Shown here: one piece after another, positions 8,823 through 17,192 of the stretch | Layout of the letters: every line of letters starts with the position of its first letter | How positions within the stretch are numbered: position 1 is the first letter of the stretch | Origin: Paraburkholderia sp. BL25I1N1 | GTDB lineage: Bacteria > Pseudomonadota > Gammaproteobacteria > Burkholderiales > Burkholderiaceae | Length of the DNA stretch: 64,000 nt | Reading direction: 5' to 3' | Assembly: GCF_003002025.1 (NCBI RefSeq) | Contig: NZ_PVZB01000008.1 | Location: 238,218 to 302,217, forward strand | Made by a program: the position numbers and the translations under genes | The notes under the pieces: generated by a model | What the model saw: only the letters and a program-made list of their open reading frames with translations | Databases searched by the model: none | Told to the model about the DNA's origin: nothing

Positions 8823-9938
8823 TTAAACGAGAGTCGGGTCAATGACGACGTTCGTGAAGCCACCATGACGGTGATTCACTGCCTCGAGCGCATCGTTAAT
8901 CTGTTCAAGCGAAAATACCTCATGCTCGAAGACCGAGAGGTCGAGAGCACCAGAATCGGCCATCGCTGCCATGTTTTCGCCCTCGGCCGGCGTGAACCAC
9001 AATGAGCCGATTAGCGATTTTTGCTGGCACATCAGGGGAAACGGCTCGAGCGGAATCGGGTCGGAAACACCGCCGACAGAAACGGCTTTGCCGCCACGCC
9101 GCAGTGCCGAAAATGAGTCAAGGACGGCAGTAACCGGCGCCTGCGGGCCGAGCGCCTGAAGCACCACATCGACACCGTAGCCTTCCGTTTCTTCCATCAC
9201 GATGTCATGCACGCTTCGTTCACCAAGCACAACCGGCCGGATGCGGACCGGGTCCAATTCCTTCAGCTGCGCCAGCAAATCTTTGTTTCTGCCCGTCGCG
9301 AAGATTTTTCGGGCGCCCATGCCCAATGCGCAAAGCGTGCCGCCCAGACCTAAGGTGCCAGTCGCTCCGTCGATAATCAGGGTCTGCGAAGCCTCGAGAC
9401 CTGCTTTCCGAAGACCTGCATATGCAGTGCCGATGTAGCCGAACCGTGCACCCTGCTGGAAGGAGATTGATTCGGGTAGCTTCACAAGGTTCGAAGCGGG
9501 TGCGGTCATGAACTCGCCGAAGCCACCGTATGGATAGTCTTCGAAAATTTGCTGCGAGCCCGGCCCGAAGCCGAAATAGCCCTGAAAGGTATATGCCGGG
9601 CAGTTAGTGTTGTCGCGTCGTCGGCACGCCGGACAGCTTCCACACGAGAGCCCCGGATTCACATAGACGCGGTCACCGGGTTTCACGCCGTGAACGTGAC
9701 TGCCCACGCGCTCAACCACGCCGGCGGCATCAAGTCCGTAAATGGCCGGCAGTTTGGGCAGAGGAAGGAAAGGAAACCACTCAGGATAGTGGGCCACTAC
9801 GTTGTGGAGGTTTGGGACCACACCACATGCCCTGACTCGGACGAGCACGTCGGTCGGGCGCGGCTCAGGGACCGGAATTTCGTCAACTTTGAATTGCTCG
9901 CCAACTTTATGTAAACGTGCAGCACGCATCGTTGTCAT
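8823..9938 (-). CDS. Zinc-binding alcohol dehydrogenase family protein
   Basis: Medium-chain dehydrogenase/reductase of 371 residues. A catalytic-zinc cysteine is in RACGVVPNLHN (about residue 38), four structural-zinc cysteines are in CGSCPACRRRDNTNC, and the nucleotide-binding loop is DGATGTLGLGG. The protein has an AYTFQGYFGFGPGSQQIFED insertion-like segment. Likely oxidises an alcohol or reduces an aldehyde or quinone in the same pathway as the cupin downstream; substrate unknown. ATG 9938 is taken as the start. Upstream is a TTTACG/CGTAAA inverted repeat that may control it. Confidence 0.9.
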   Translation of the reverse strand: MTTMRAARLHKVGEQFKVDEIPVPEPRPTDVLVRVRACGVVPNLHNVVAHYPEWFPFLPLPKLPAIYGLDAAGVVERVGSHVHGVKPGDRVYVNPGLSCGSCPACRRRDNTNCPAYTFQGYFGFGPGSQQIFEDYPYGGFGEFMTAPASNLVKLPESISFQQGARFGYIGTAYAGLRKAGLEASQTLIIDGATGTLGLGGTLCALGMGARKIFATGRNKDLLAQLKELDPVRIRPVVLGERSVHDIVMEETEGYGVDVVLQALGPQAPVTAVLDSFSALRRGGKAVSVGGVSDPIPLEPFPLMCQQKSLIGSLWFTPAEGENMAAMADSGALDLSVFEHEVFSLEQINDALEAVNHRHGGFTNVVIDPTLV

Positions 9939-9961
9939 GTTGTCTCCTTTTAAAATTCGTG

Positions 9962-9977
9962 TTTACGTTGTCGTAAA
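9962..9977. promoter_or_regulatory. Inverted repeat upstream of alcohol dehydrogenase
   Basis: TTTACG-TTGT-CGTAAA is a 16-bp perfect inverted repeat starting 24 bp upstream of the dehydrogenase ATG. Its position suits a repressor or activator site, but no dedicated regulator gene is adjacent. Confidence 0.45.
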
Positions 9978-10029
9978 TCGCTTTATCGAGGTCCGTTCTA
10001 TGAGACGGCACCTTCGAACACTGCACTAG

Positions 10030-11271
10030 AGACTTCGTCTGCCTTCGTACGCGTCTGTTCAGCCGGGCAAGACTCCGTCCTACGTCTTTGTCAGGACGTA
10101 ATTGAGCCGTTCTAGTCCAATGGAAATATTCGCCGCTATGTGGCATCAGCCGGAGTCGCCGCAACGGTCTGTTGGAGGCTAAGTTACCGCAGCGCTATAG
10201 GCCGCAGTTATGCAATCGACCTATAGCGGTTATCCAGTGGGCGCGAAGTTGAAAGGGGGCTGTGGTTGCGGGGCCTTGGGGACAAGAGCCGGGCCCGAAG
10301 AACCGCGTGGAAGCGGCGGCAGGAGCAGGCTGAAATGGTATTGGTCTAATCATTCGGACATCTTGCACGACCGGCGGCGGCCGAGCTGCAAGCGTCGTCT
10401 CGCGGCGTAAGCGCACTACCCCTTAAACCCTTGTTTCATCTTCCTACGTTTGAGCATTCTCTCTGGCGTACATCTCTTGTTTTTGCGAATGCCCCTTGGT
10501 GAAGTTGAGCCCCGCCTTATCCTGAGCGAGGCCTTCAGACACGTTCCAGGCATCGTGAGATGCCCCTCGGAGCCAGCGTCGCCCGTCAGCCGTTCGCCTC
10601 AGGGCGCTAACTTCGCCACCCTGTCCGGTGTCTCAAGGCTATCCCACAGTACCGATTGTCCCGCGACCGCTGCCGTTGATGTCCGACCAGTCGCGCGGCT
10701 GCACCGCGGAACGGGCAGCACTATGTATACCGCGCAACAGGGGTGATGATTTCGCATGGGAAGGACGAGCTCGGAAATGTGGCTGCGAGCAAAGGAGATT
10801 TGCCTGCAAAAAAATTTTGAGTCTGCAGCTGACACCCAACGATACGCCTACTCTTGACGAGCGGCATGCGCCAGACGGGCCGCATGCACCGAGTTGGTAA
10901 AATCACCATGTATCTTCCGTTCTCGCCCGAGTCGGTCATCTACACGGACTCAAATACGCCTGAGCGAATAGCCGAAGTCTCAGGATACTTTCAGTACCGG
11001 TTTCACCCAGCGTTCAGTGCCAACTTCAACGGTGACGCTGGAATACAGCCGCTGGAAAACCAATGTGGTGCGGGGCCTGGAGGCTAAGGTGGCGGACTGG
11101 TCTAAGGTCCAGATGCTTGAACGGGTCAAGGAACCCGAGAAGGTGTACCCCATCAACCCATTCGCTTAGCAAACCTGGTGACAGATGCGACATGTCAATG
11201 CGGCGTCAGGCCCGCTCTATGTTTCGCTTGACGATAGCCCACGCAATCGACGGCGCAGCGCCTTTCCCGCA
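10030..11271. other. 1.2-kb stretch without a convincing gene
   Basis: I see no intact gene here. It holds a 9-bp inverted repeat (CGCTATAGG at 10193-10201, CCTATAGCG at 10220-10228), one copy of a dispersed repeat (10486-10640), and reading-frame debris. A start-less open frame at 10972-11169 ends in a protein-like segment with VQMLERVKEPEKVYPINPFA. A different frame just before it (10896-10970, FSPESVIYTDSNTPERIAE) also looks coding, which suggests the remains of a frameshifted gene. Neither part matches a family I recognise. Confidence 0.5.
10486..10640. repeat. Dispersed repeat, copy 1
   Basis: About 155 bp that is nearly identical to 15304-15460, with roughly a dozen substitutions by eye. 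Both copies share the run ATGCCCCTTGGTGAAGTTGA and end at GTGTCTCAAG. Both lie in gene-poor intervals, on the same strand. The origin is unclear: it may be a relic of a mobile element or of a duplicated gene. Confidence 0.75.
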
Positions 11272-11490
11272 TTAACCGTGGCTATCGACCCACGCGCGAC
11301 ACCACGCAAGACCTGCTGATTCTGCCTCGTCGTCAGTATCGAATGCGTCGAGCACCCCAGACGCCGCCACGACCTTCGAGTCGCGCATAATTGTGCCGCT
11401 GCTGGCGAAGCGCTCCGGTCGCAAGATGTCGTCCTGCTGAAGGATGGCATGGCCCCACAGGGTGTATCCACGGTATTTGTTAGTCTGCAT
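11272..11490 (-). CDS. Small protein, 72 residues, DUF6566-like
   Basis: Starts at ATG 11490 with an AAAGGAGG ribosome site 10 nt upstream. The sequence (MQTNKYRGYTLWGHAIL, then ASSGTIMRDSKVVAASGVLD and a C-terminal AGLAWCRAWVDSHG) resembles short cytoplasmic proteins common in Burkholderia genomes that I recall as DUF6566. The open frame extends further upstream, but the ribosome site decides this start. No function is known. It lies downstream of the succinate-semialdehyde dehydrogenase gene on the same strand, with a 180-bp gap. Confidence 0.72.
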   Translation of the reverse strand: MQTNKYRGYTLWGHAILQQDDILRPERFASSGTIMRDSKVVAASGVLDAFDTDDEAESAGLAWCRAWVDSHG

Positions 11491-11670
11491 CTGTCGACGG
11501 CCTCCTTTGCCACCCGCTACTGCGATTTCACGCGGGTAACGCGGCCATCGCCCACATCGGGCGGCACTCAAGCCCGGCGCTGCAGGAAGCTTCATTACAT
11601 CAGCGAGCGCATGCCCGCCCTGGACATGCGCTCTCCATCTTCAGGACCTTGGCACCATCGTCTGGGCCGC

Positions 11671-13140
11671 TTACAGACCGGCGAGGCTGAGATATTTCAA
11701 GTTGAGGTACTCTTCGATGCCGTGCGCCGAGCCCTCTCGACCGAGACCACTGTCCTTCACACCACCAAATGGTGCTTCGGCTGTCGTAATGACCCCGGCA
11801 TTGATTCCAATCATGCCACTTTGAATCGCCCGCGACACGCGGAAAGTACGTGCCAGGTCTCGAGTATAAAAGTAGGCGGCGAGACCAAGTTCCGTCGAGT
11901 TCGCCGCCTCGACTGCTTCATGCTCTTCCTTGAAGCGGAACAGTGCAGCGACTGGGCCAAAGGTTTCCTCACGTGCAATTAACATGTCCGGGGTCGCGTC
12001 AGCGATGACAGTCGGTTCATAGAATGTGGCGCCGAGCTCATGGCGCTTTCCGCCGAGCAACACGCGGCCACCTTTCGCTTTGGCATCCTCGACTTGCGAT
12101 TCAACTTTCTCAACCGCAGCCAGGTTAATGAGAGGTCCCTGGTCGGCACCCTCCATTAAACCATTGGCGACCTTCAGCTTCTTGACGCGGTCCGTCAGCC
12201 GACGCGCAAACTCATCGTAAATGCCATCCTGCACGTAGAAGCGGTTCGTGCATACGCATGTCTGTCCGCTGTTTCGGAATTTGCCTGCCACAGCTGTCTC
12301 GACAGCGAGGTCGAGGTCGGCATCGTCGAAAACGATAGTTGGTGCATTGCCGCCTAGCTCCATCGACAGTTTCTTCATGCTGTCAGCAGATTGCCTATAG
12401 AGCAGCTTTCCGACGCGGGTTGAGCCCGTGAACGTTATTTTGCGAACCAACGGATTCCGGGTGAGTTCGGCGCCCACGGCTGCGCCGTCGCCCGTAATGA
12501 CGTTTACCACGCCTGCTGGGATTCCAGCTTTTTCGGCCAAGACCGCGTAAAGCAGGCCACAGTACGGAGTGAATTCCGATGGCTTGATGACGATAGTGCA
12601 CCCAGCGGCAAGTGCCGGCGCGACTTTGCGGGAGAGCATCGAGAACGGGAAGTTCCACGGTGAAATCGCCCCCACCACTCCGACAGGCTCGCGCGTCACC
12701 AGAATCTGCCTGTCTTTCCACGGCGAAGGGATGATTTCGCCATTGATGCGACGCGCTTCTTCGGCGAACCACTGGATGTAGTCCGCACCGAGCTTCATCT
12801 CTCCACGCGCTTCGACGAGGGGCTTCCCTTGCTCAAGCGTCAGCATCGTCGCGAGGATGTCCAGATTGTCTCGGACCAGTTGCGCCATGCGTTGAAGCTT
12901 CTCGGCCCGCTCGGCTGCCGTCGTCATTGACCAGGTGAGAAAGGCTTTTTGTGCTGCGTCGACAGCACGGCGCGTCTCAGCACCGGAAGCCCAAGGAATG
13001 GTACCGACGCGTGTTCCGGTTGCCGGGTCCTCTACATCATAAGTGCTGCCGTCGTCGGCACCCACCCAGTTCCCTGCAATGTAGTTCGCTTCCTTTAGCC
13101 AGCCAGCGACCTTGATGTCATCCAATGTGAACGTGTTCAT
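11671..13140 (-). CDS. gabD: NAD(P)+-dependent succinate-semialdehyde dehydrogenase
   Basis: Aldehyde dehydrogenase superfamily, 489 residues, the usual GabD length. Signature blocks: SPWNFPFSMLSRKVAPALAA, the cofactor segment ITFTGSTRVGK, catalytic Glu in MELGGNAP, catalytic Cys in GQTCVCTNRF, and EETFGPVAALFRF. These blocks, especially GQTCVCTNR and the C-terminal APFGGVKDSGLGREG, favour succinate-semialdehyde or glutarate-semialdehyde dehydrogenase over betaine aldehyde enzymes. It oxidises succinate semialdehyde to succinate in the cytoplasm. Standing alone between GST and small genes, it could serve GABA or 4-hydroxyphenylacetate catabolism. Confidence 0.92.
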   Translation of the reverse strand: MNTFTLDDIKVAGWLKEANYIAGNWVGADDGSTYDVEDPATGTRVGTIPWASGAETRRAVDAAQKAFLTWSMTTAAERAEKLQRMAQLVRDNLDILATMLTLEQGKPLVEARGEMKLGADYIQWFAEEARRINGEIIPSPWKDRQILVTREPVGVVGAISPWNFPFSMLSRKVAPALAAGCTIVIKPSEFTPYCGLLYAVLAEKAGIPAGVVNVITGDGAAVGAELTRNPLVRKITFTGSTRVGKLLYRQSADSMKKLSMELGGNAPTIVFDDADLDLAVETAVAGKFRNSGQTCVCTNRFYVQDGIYDEFARRLTDRVKKLKVANGLMEGADQGPLINLAAVEKVESQVEDAKAKGGRVLLGGKRHELGATFYEPTVIADATPDMLIAREETFGPVAALFRFKEEHEAVEAANSTELGLAAYFYTRDLARTFRVSRAIQSGMIGINAGVITTAEAPFGGVKDSGLGREGSAHGIEEYLNLKYLSLAGL

Positions 13141-13338
13141 GGCGTATATCCGTTTTCGGATTCAGGAGCAAGGCTGAGGGGAGCCCATGCCCTGGTTAGA
13201 AGGAGGTATCTCTTGCTGTAAAAAATCGTGCATACATGCGCGTGACGCGTGCTGGTTGGAGCATCTCTGATTTAGCAGGACACACTGCTTCTATTGTTTT
13301 TGTAGCTATTCCGGAGAGCTCCTTCCCAGCTGTTTGCC

Positions 13339-14043
13339 TTACTTACCTTGTGGATTGTCCAGTTCCGGGATACCACTCTGACGGTCAGCGTACGCCGCCT
13401 TGAAGCTCGGGCGTTGTTGCCAGCGTTTCCAGTACGCATCGAGGAACTCAAAACGCTCGTCAAGCGGAGTGGCGTTCACCGGGAACTTGGAGAACGCGAT
13501 TGCAGTTGCCAGCGTGATGTCTGCGAAGGTGGGTTCGTCACCGCCGAGCAACCATTCGCGTCCGTCCGAGAGGTGCTTGTTGACCAGTGCCGCATGGGCT
13601 AGTGCTTCCTTGCGGCTGTGTTCCCCCCATGCCTCGTTTTTTGTCAGTTCGAGCTTGAAACCGAGACCGGTGTGCAGCACGTGGAAAGCCGTGACAATTC
13701 GGTACAGGATGTGAACCCAGATGCGGTTGTCCCACATGTTGTCGAGACCCTGCTCCAGCGGGGTCTCGCCCATAATCTTGCGGCCCGGGAAGGTCTGGTC
13801 GAGATAACGAACCACGGCCGCCGTCTCCGAAATAAAGCTGCCGTCGGCTAGCTGTAGCGTCGGCGTTTCGCCCCACGGATTCATCTTCAGGTGCCGCCAG
13901 CCACGTTGTTCGCCAACTGGGGTCATGTTGTAGATGGCCTCGTCGAAATGCTCGGCGATGCCTTTCTCGTACATGAAGAGCCGCAAGCGCTGCGGATTGG
14001 GGAATGCGGAGGGCGACGTGAAGACTTGAAATTTGGACGACAT
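13339..14043 (-). CDS. Glutathione S-transferase family protein
   Basis: 234 residues with an N-terminal thioredoxin-like domain (FQVFTSPSAFPNPQRLRLFM, cis-Pro in WGETPTLQL, glutathione-contact SETAAVVRYLD) and an all-helical C-terminal domain (REWLLGGDEPTFADITLATA). It would conjugate or reduce electrophiles with glutathione. The start is ATG 14043, preceded by AGGAG; longer in-frame extensions run into the promoter region. It is divergent from a TetR gene with two copies of an identical operator-like repeat between them, so it is probably repressed by that TetR protein. Confidence 0.92.
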   Translation of the reverse strand: MSSKFQVFTSPSAFPNPQRLRLFMYEKGIAEHFDEAIYNMTPVGEQRGWRHLKMNPWGETPTLQLADGSFISETAAVVRYLDQTFPGRKIMGETPLEQGLDNMWDNRIWVHILYRIVTAFHVLHTGLGFKLELTKNEAWGEHSRKEALAHAALVNKHLSDGREWLLGGDEPTFADITLATAIAFSKFPVNATPLDERFEFLDAYWKRWQQRPSFKAAYADRQSGIPELDNPQGK

Positions 14044-14087
14044 GGTGCGACTCCTGAGGTTAAGAAGGCTTATCTCTACCACGCAGA

Positions 14088-14105
14088 CTACCTGCCACTT
14101 GGTAG
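14088..14105. promoter_or_regulatory. TetR operator-like repeat, copy 1
   Basis: CTACC-N8-GGTAG (interior TGCCACTT) lies 45 bp upstream of the GST start. The same 18 bp recurs at 14163-14180. Duplicated identical inverted repeats between a TetR gene and its divergent neighbour are strong evidence for the operator of that regulator. Confidence 0.75.
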
Positions 14106-14162
14106 ACCGACGCGTTCTAAAAAAAGCAACTTGCGTTGCCGGGTGGTCACTTCCAAGTTTTC

Positions 14163-14180
14163 CTACCTGCCACTTGGTAG
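14163..14180. promoter_or_regulatory. TetR operator-like repeat, copy 2
   Basis: Second identical 18-bp CTACC-N8-GGTAG element, 75 bp from the first and 62 bp before the TetR start. Its flanks extend the symmetry to TCCTACC and GGTAGGA. It probably gives autoregulation. Confidence 0.75.
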
Positions 14181-14241
14181 GATGAACTTTATGAGATAGA
14201 ATTGAGCCTGTCAAGACCATTTGCAAAAAGAGGTAGCACCG

Positions 14242-14817
14242 GTGAAAACGGAAGGCGGTTCAAATTCGAGGGAGAACATCCTTGCTGCGGCGACTAAGGT
14301 CGCGGGGGCGCACGGGTACGGCGGGCTAAACTTCCGAGACATCGCGGCGGAAGTCGGCATCAAGGCCGCCAGCATCTATCATCACTTCCCCACAAAGGCC
14401 GAGCTGGGCGCCGAAGTGGCTAAACGTTATGCGGAGCAGTTTGCCGTGATGCTCGACGCGCGACTGTCTGCCACCGGCGACCCGATTCTCAGCTTGCGCG
14501 GATACCCTGATACATTCAGGACGGCGCTGCAGAACGACAATCGCATGTGTCTATGCAGCTTCATGGCCGCTGAATATGATGACTTGCCGGACATGGTGAA
14601 GAAGCAAGTTCAGAGGTTCGCCGATGTGAACATCAGTTGGCTGGCGAAAGTGCTTGTTGCCGCCGCGGTGGTGAAAACCGAAGAAAGCGCAGGCCGCGCG
14701 CGTGCCATTTACGCCGCCATTTCTGGCGCGCAGCTCATGGCGAGGGGTCGCGCTGACATTGCGGCCTACGATTCGCTGGTTGAGGACTATCGTAAAGCTG
14801 GCCTTCTTCCACGCTAG
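14242..14817 (+). CDS. TetR-family transcriptional regulator
   Basis: 191 residues. The N-terminal TetR helix-turn-helix is at about residues 9-55 (ENILAAATKVAGAHGYGGLN, then IAAEVGIKAASIYHHFPTKA). The C-terminal ligand domain (DNRMCLCSFMAAEYDDLPD) is of the kind seen with quinone- or electrophile-responsive regulators. GTG 14242 is chosen because AAAGAGG lies 8 nt before it; an upstream TTG lacks a ribosome site. Likely represses itself and the divergent GST gene through the two CTACC/GGTAG repeats. Inducer unknown. Confidence 0.9.
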   Translation: MKTEGGSNSRENILAAATKVAGAHGYGGLNFRDIAAEVGIKAASIYHHFPTKAELGAEVAKRYAEQFAVMLDARLSATGDPILSLRGYPDTFRTALQNDNRMCLCSFMAAEYDDLPDMVKKQVQRFADVNISWLAKVLVAAAVVKTEESAGRARAIYAAISGAQLMARGRADIAAYDSLVEDYRKAGLLPR

Positions 14818-15087
14818 CGGCTTGTTCGACCTGCGCACCACGAGCGACAAGTCCAATCATTCCGGGATGCATTAAAACCGCATCTGAACGTGAAACGGTG
14901 CCGTCCGAGGCCGGCGCGGACATCGGTCGCGCAAATGCGCCAAAATAGTGGTTCCGGTGCGACGGACATGCTAGGGAGCGGACCATCACGTCGTTTTGCT
15001 TGCCGCGGACCGTCCCGGTCGCAGGTTGGTTCCGTGCCGCAAGATGAACGTACGATGTCTCATTCAATTCGGGCGCCGAAAATATAT

Positions 15088-15213
15088 TTACTGCTTGAGC
15101 CGCCCGGTGTCGACGCCGGCTGTCTTCAATGCAGCATCAATCATCTTCAGCGCTTGGCCGACATCGACCGCCCACTTCTCACCATCGCACCGTACGGTCA
15201 TGCCGTTGTGCAT
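15088..15213 (-). CDS. Small protein of 41 residues, paralogue of 44431-44562
   Basis: The reading frame gives MHNGMTVRCDGEKWAVDVGQ followed by a segment ending VDTGRLKQ. A homologous frame at 44431-44562 conserves the Met-His-Asn start, VRCDGE, W, the IDAALK helix and AGVDT-RL, so selection on protein sequence is likely. No Shine-Dalgarno site lies near the ATG. The frame continues upstream to GTG 15231, and an AAAGG lies 8 nt before an in-frame CTG at 15222, so the true start is unsure. Function unknown. Confidence 0.5.
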   Translation of the reverse strand: MHNGMTVRCDGEKWAVDVGQALKMIDAALKTAGVDTGRLKQ

Positions 15214-15303
15214 TGAAATCAGATAGCGCACCTTTAACGCATCGTTTCATGCAAAGACCCAGCGGCGTTCTGCAACGCATTTCCCTCTAGCAAACTTCCT
15301 GTG

Positions 15304-15460
15304 TTTTTGTGAATGCCCCTTGGTGAAGTTGAGCCCCGCCTTATCCTGAGCGTGGCCTTCAGACACGTTCCAAGCATCATGAGATGCCGCTCGGAGCCAG
15401 CGTCGTCCGTCAGCCGTTCGCCTCGGGGCGCTAACTTCGCCACCTCGTCCGGTGTCTCAA
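15304..15460. repeat. Dispersed repeat, copy 2
   Basis: Same sequence family as 10486-10640, same orientation. Directly after it comes the SRAP gene relic, which shows that this interval has collected fragments of other loci. Confidence 0.75.
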
Positions 15461-15536
15461 GACTACGCGCCCGTCATGGTTATGGAACATGGGCATCGCG
15501 TAGTGAAGCCCATGCGCTATCAGTGCCCGGCTATCA
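15461..15536 (+). pseudogene. Fragment of a SRAP (YedK/HMCES-like) gene
   Basis: About 25 codons read DYAPVMVMEHGHRVVKPMRY followed by QC, matching residues 140-161 of the intact SRAP protein encoded at 50137-51099 (HYAPVMVIEDGQRVVKPMRY). The match stops abruptly on both sides, and neither the catalytic Cys2 nor the Glu/His region is present. It is a relic, not a working gene. Confidence 0.75.
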
Positions 15537-15616
15537 AAAAACTCCGAACCGGCTGCTCGGCGTGTCAGACAAACCGTGGCCGGGTTGCCAGCCATCTACA
15601 GTGCAATGACGTTTGT

Positions 15617-16307
15617 CTACACCTGGAGCGCGCGCCGAAACAGTTCGTATGTCCGCGAATTCGCGAGTTCCGCAGCAGCGCTGTCGTAATGGTGGCCCGT
15701 GTGCCGAGCAAACGCGTGGTTACGACCGGGATATGAGTGAACGGTGGCGTTGCTATTATCAGCCATCGCTTTTTTGATGGCCGCTCGGGCCTCAGGAGAT
15801 ATGAACTCGTCCTCTGTCCCAAGGTGCATAATCGTCGGCGCGTGTATTGCGCTCGCCTCGTCGAGATATTTGTCGGTCTCGCCGCCGTAGTACGCTGCCG
15901 CTGCGTTGACATTAGTGCGGGCTGCGGTAAGGAAAGTCATCAGGCCTCCAAGACAAAAGCCCATGACACCTACTTTGCCGTTGCTCTCCGGCAACGAGCG
16001 AGCCATTGCAATCGTTGCTTCAGCATCCTGACCTCCAAGGTCACGGTCGAATGCGCTGTAGAGTTCGAAGCCCTTCTTCCACTCGTTCTCTGGCCAGCTG
16101 TTCAATTCGACCCTCGGCTCCTGTCGCCAGAACAGGTCCGGGCACAATGCGATGAATCCGTGTTCGGCTAACTCATGACATGTCTCACGCATGTCCTCGT
16201 TGATGCCGAAAATCTCTTGCAGTACAACGGCACCGGGGCTGCCCGCGGTACTCAATGTAAGCGGCGAAGGTTGCACCCTCTGCTTGTACGTGACGATATT
16301 CGCCCAT
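15617..16307 (-). pseudogene. Dienelactone hydrolase family gene with N-terminal frameshift
   Basis: The main frame (from 16276) encodes a dienelactone hydrolase fold with Glu in VLQEIFGIN, nucleophile Cys in GFCLGG, Asp in GTEDEFI and His in GRNHAFA. The family's N-terminus is not in that frame. It is found in the neighbouring frame from ATG 16307 (MGEYRHVQAEGATFAAYIE), which has an AGGA ribosome site and the expected DLH start. Joining the two needs a one-base shift near 16235-16255; read straight, the first frame stops after about 35 codons. Either the gene is freshly inactivated, the sequence has an error, or an internal GTG at 16276 is used. Confidence 0.75.
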
Positions 16308-16422
16308 CGTTATGTCCTGTCGCGTAACTGTTGACGACCTGCGGCGGTATGGTAAACCGGCTCGCGGAATGGCTCATAACTGCCGGTGACTTCCGACGCT
16401 GCACAAATATGTCGCATCTTCC

Positions 16423-16908
16423 TCAGGTTGCTGAAACCTCGTTTCGTACAGCCGGAAAGACCTTGCGAGCTCTTTGCTCGGGAGCACAGCTTTGTTGTCG
16501 TCGGTCGTTAAGCAAGCCATCATTCTGCCTATCGAGGATTGCGTCTACTCGGCTTGCGAGCAGAACCTCGTCCACATAACATTGGCTCCGGACTGAACGG
16601 GCTAATCTGTAAATCTCTTGGCCCCGGATGACTGGCTCGCCGCTCAGTGCGCATATTTCGCTCTTGCGCGCCAGCGCCCGGCGCCATGTCTGGAGACCTG
16701 AATTCCCCGAGCAGGGATGGGCCCACGCCACCGAGATTGTGCTTGATGTTAAACGGTCGAGGATGCGGATTTTCACGTCCCGGGGCCAGTGCACGTCGGG
16801 ACCTCGGCGCTTCGTGTTTCGTTCTTTCACAAGGGATGTATGCGCATAATGTCGACCGCCGCGGGATAGCGATGCGACAATCTGGCTCCAAGCAGAGTTT
16901 CTATCCAT
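16423..16908 (-). CDS. DUF3331-like protein
   Basis: About 161 residues. The centre and C-terminus (TISVAWAHPCSGNSGLQTW, RRALARKSEICALSGEPVIR and GQEIYRLARS) recall the DUF3331 family, small Burkholderia proteins with a W...CALSG...I..G..VYR pattern. ATG 16908 follows a GGAGG-containing leader; ATG 16920 is an alternative. The function is unknown; the paired CALSG cysteine region may bind a metal. Its neighbours are unrelated in function. Confidence 0.6.
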   Translation of the reverse strand: MDRNSAWSQIVASLSRGGRHYAHTSLVKERNTKRRGPDVHWPRDVKIRILDRLTSSTISVAWAHPCSGNSGLQTWRRALARKSEICALSGEPVIRGQEIYRLARSVRSQCYVDEVLLASRVDAILDRQNDGLLNDRRQQSCAPEQRARKVFPAVRNEVSAT

Positions 16909-17192
16909 TTGACCCACCATCGCCTCCGTGTTCAAAAACCGGTCGCAGACAGACTGGTTACAGCACACCGGCTCGCGGTATCAATAGCAAACGCAGCAAT
17001 TGCTCCGCCTTGCGTGAGTGTGGATGAAGTATGGAGCGCCGATTGTTAGGTGTTCAGTTAAAAGGTGTTAAAACTTAGTCCAGCGCGGGACAACAAAACA
17101 ATCAACATGACAGCGAGAGCCGACGCTTGCCGCGCGCGCGCCGTAGAAGGACCGCGCGTCGACTCCTCTCTAAAACTGGCGTCGTGCGGATG

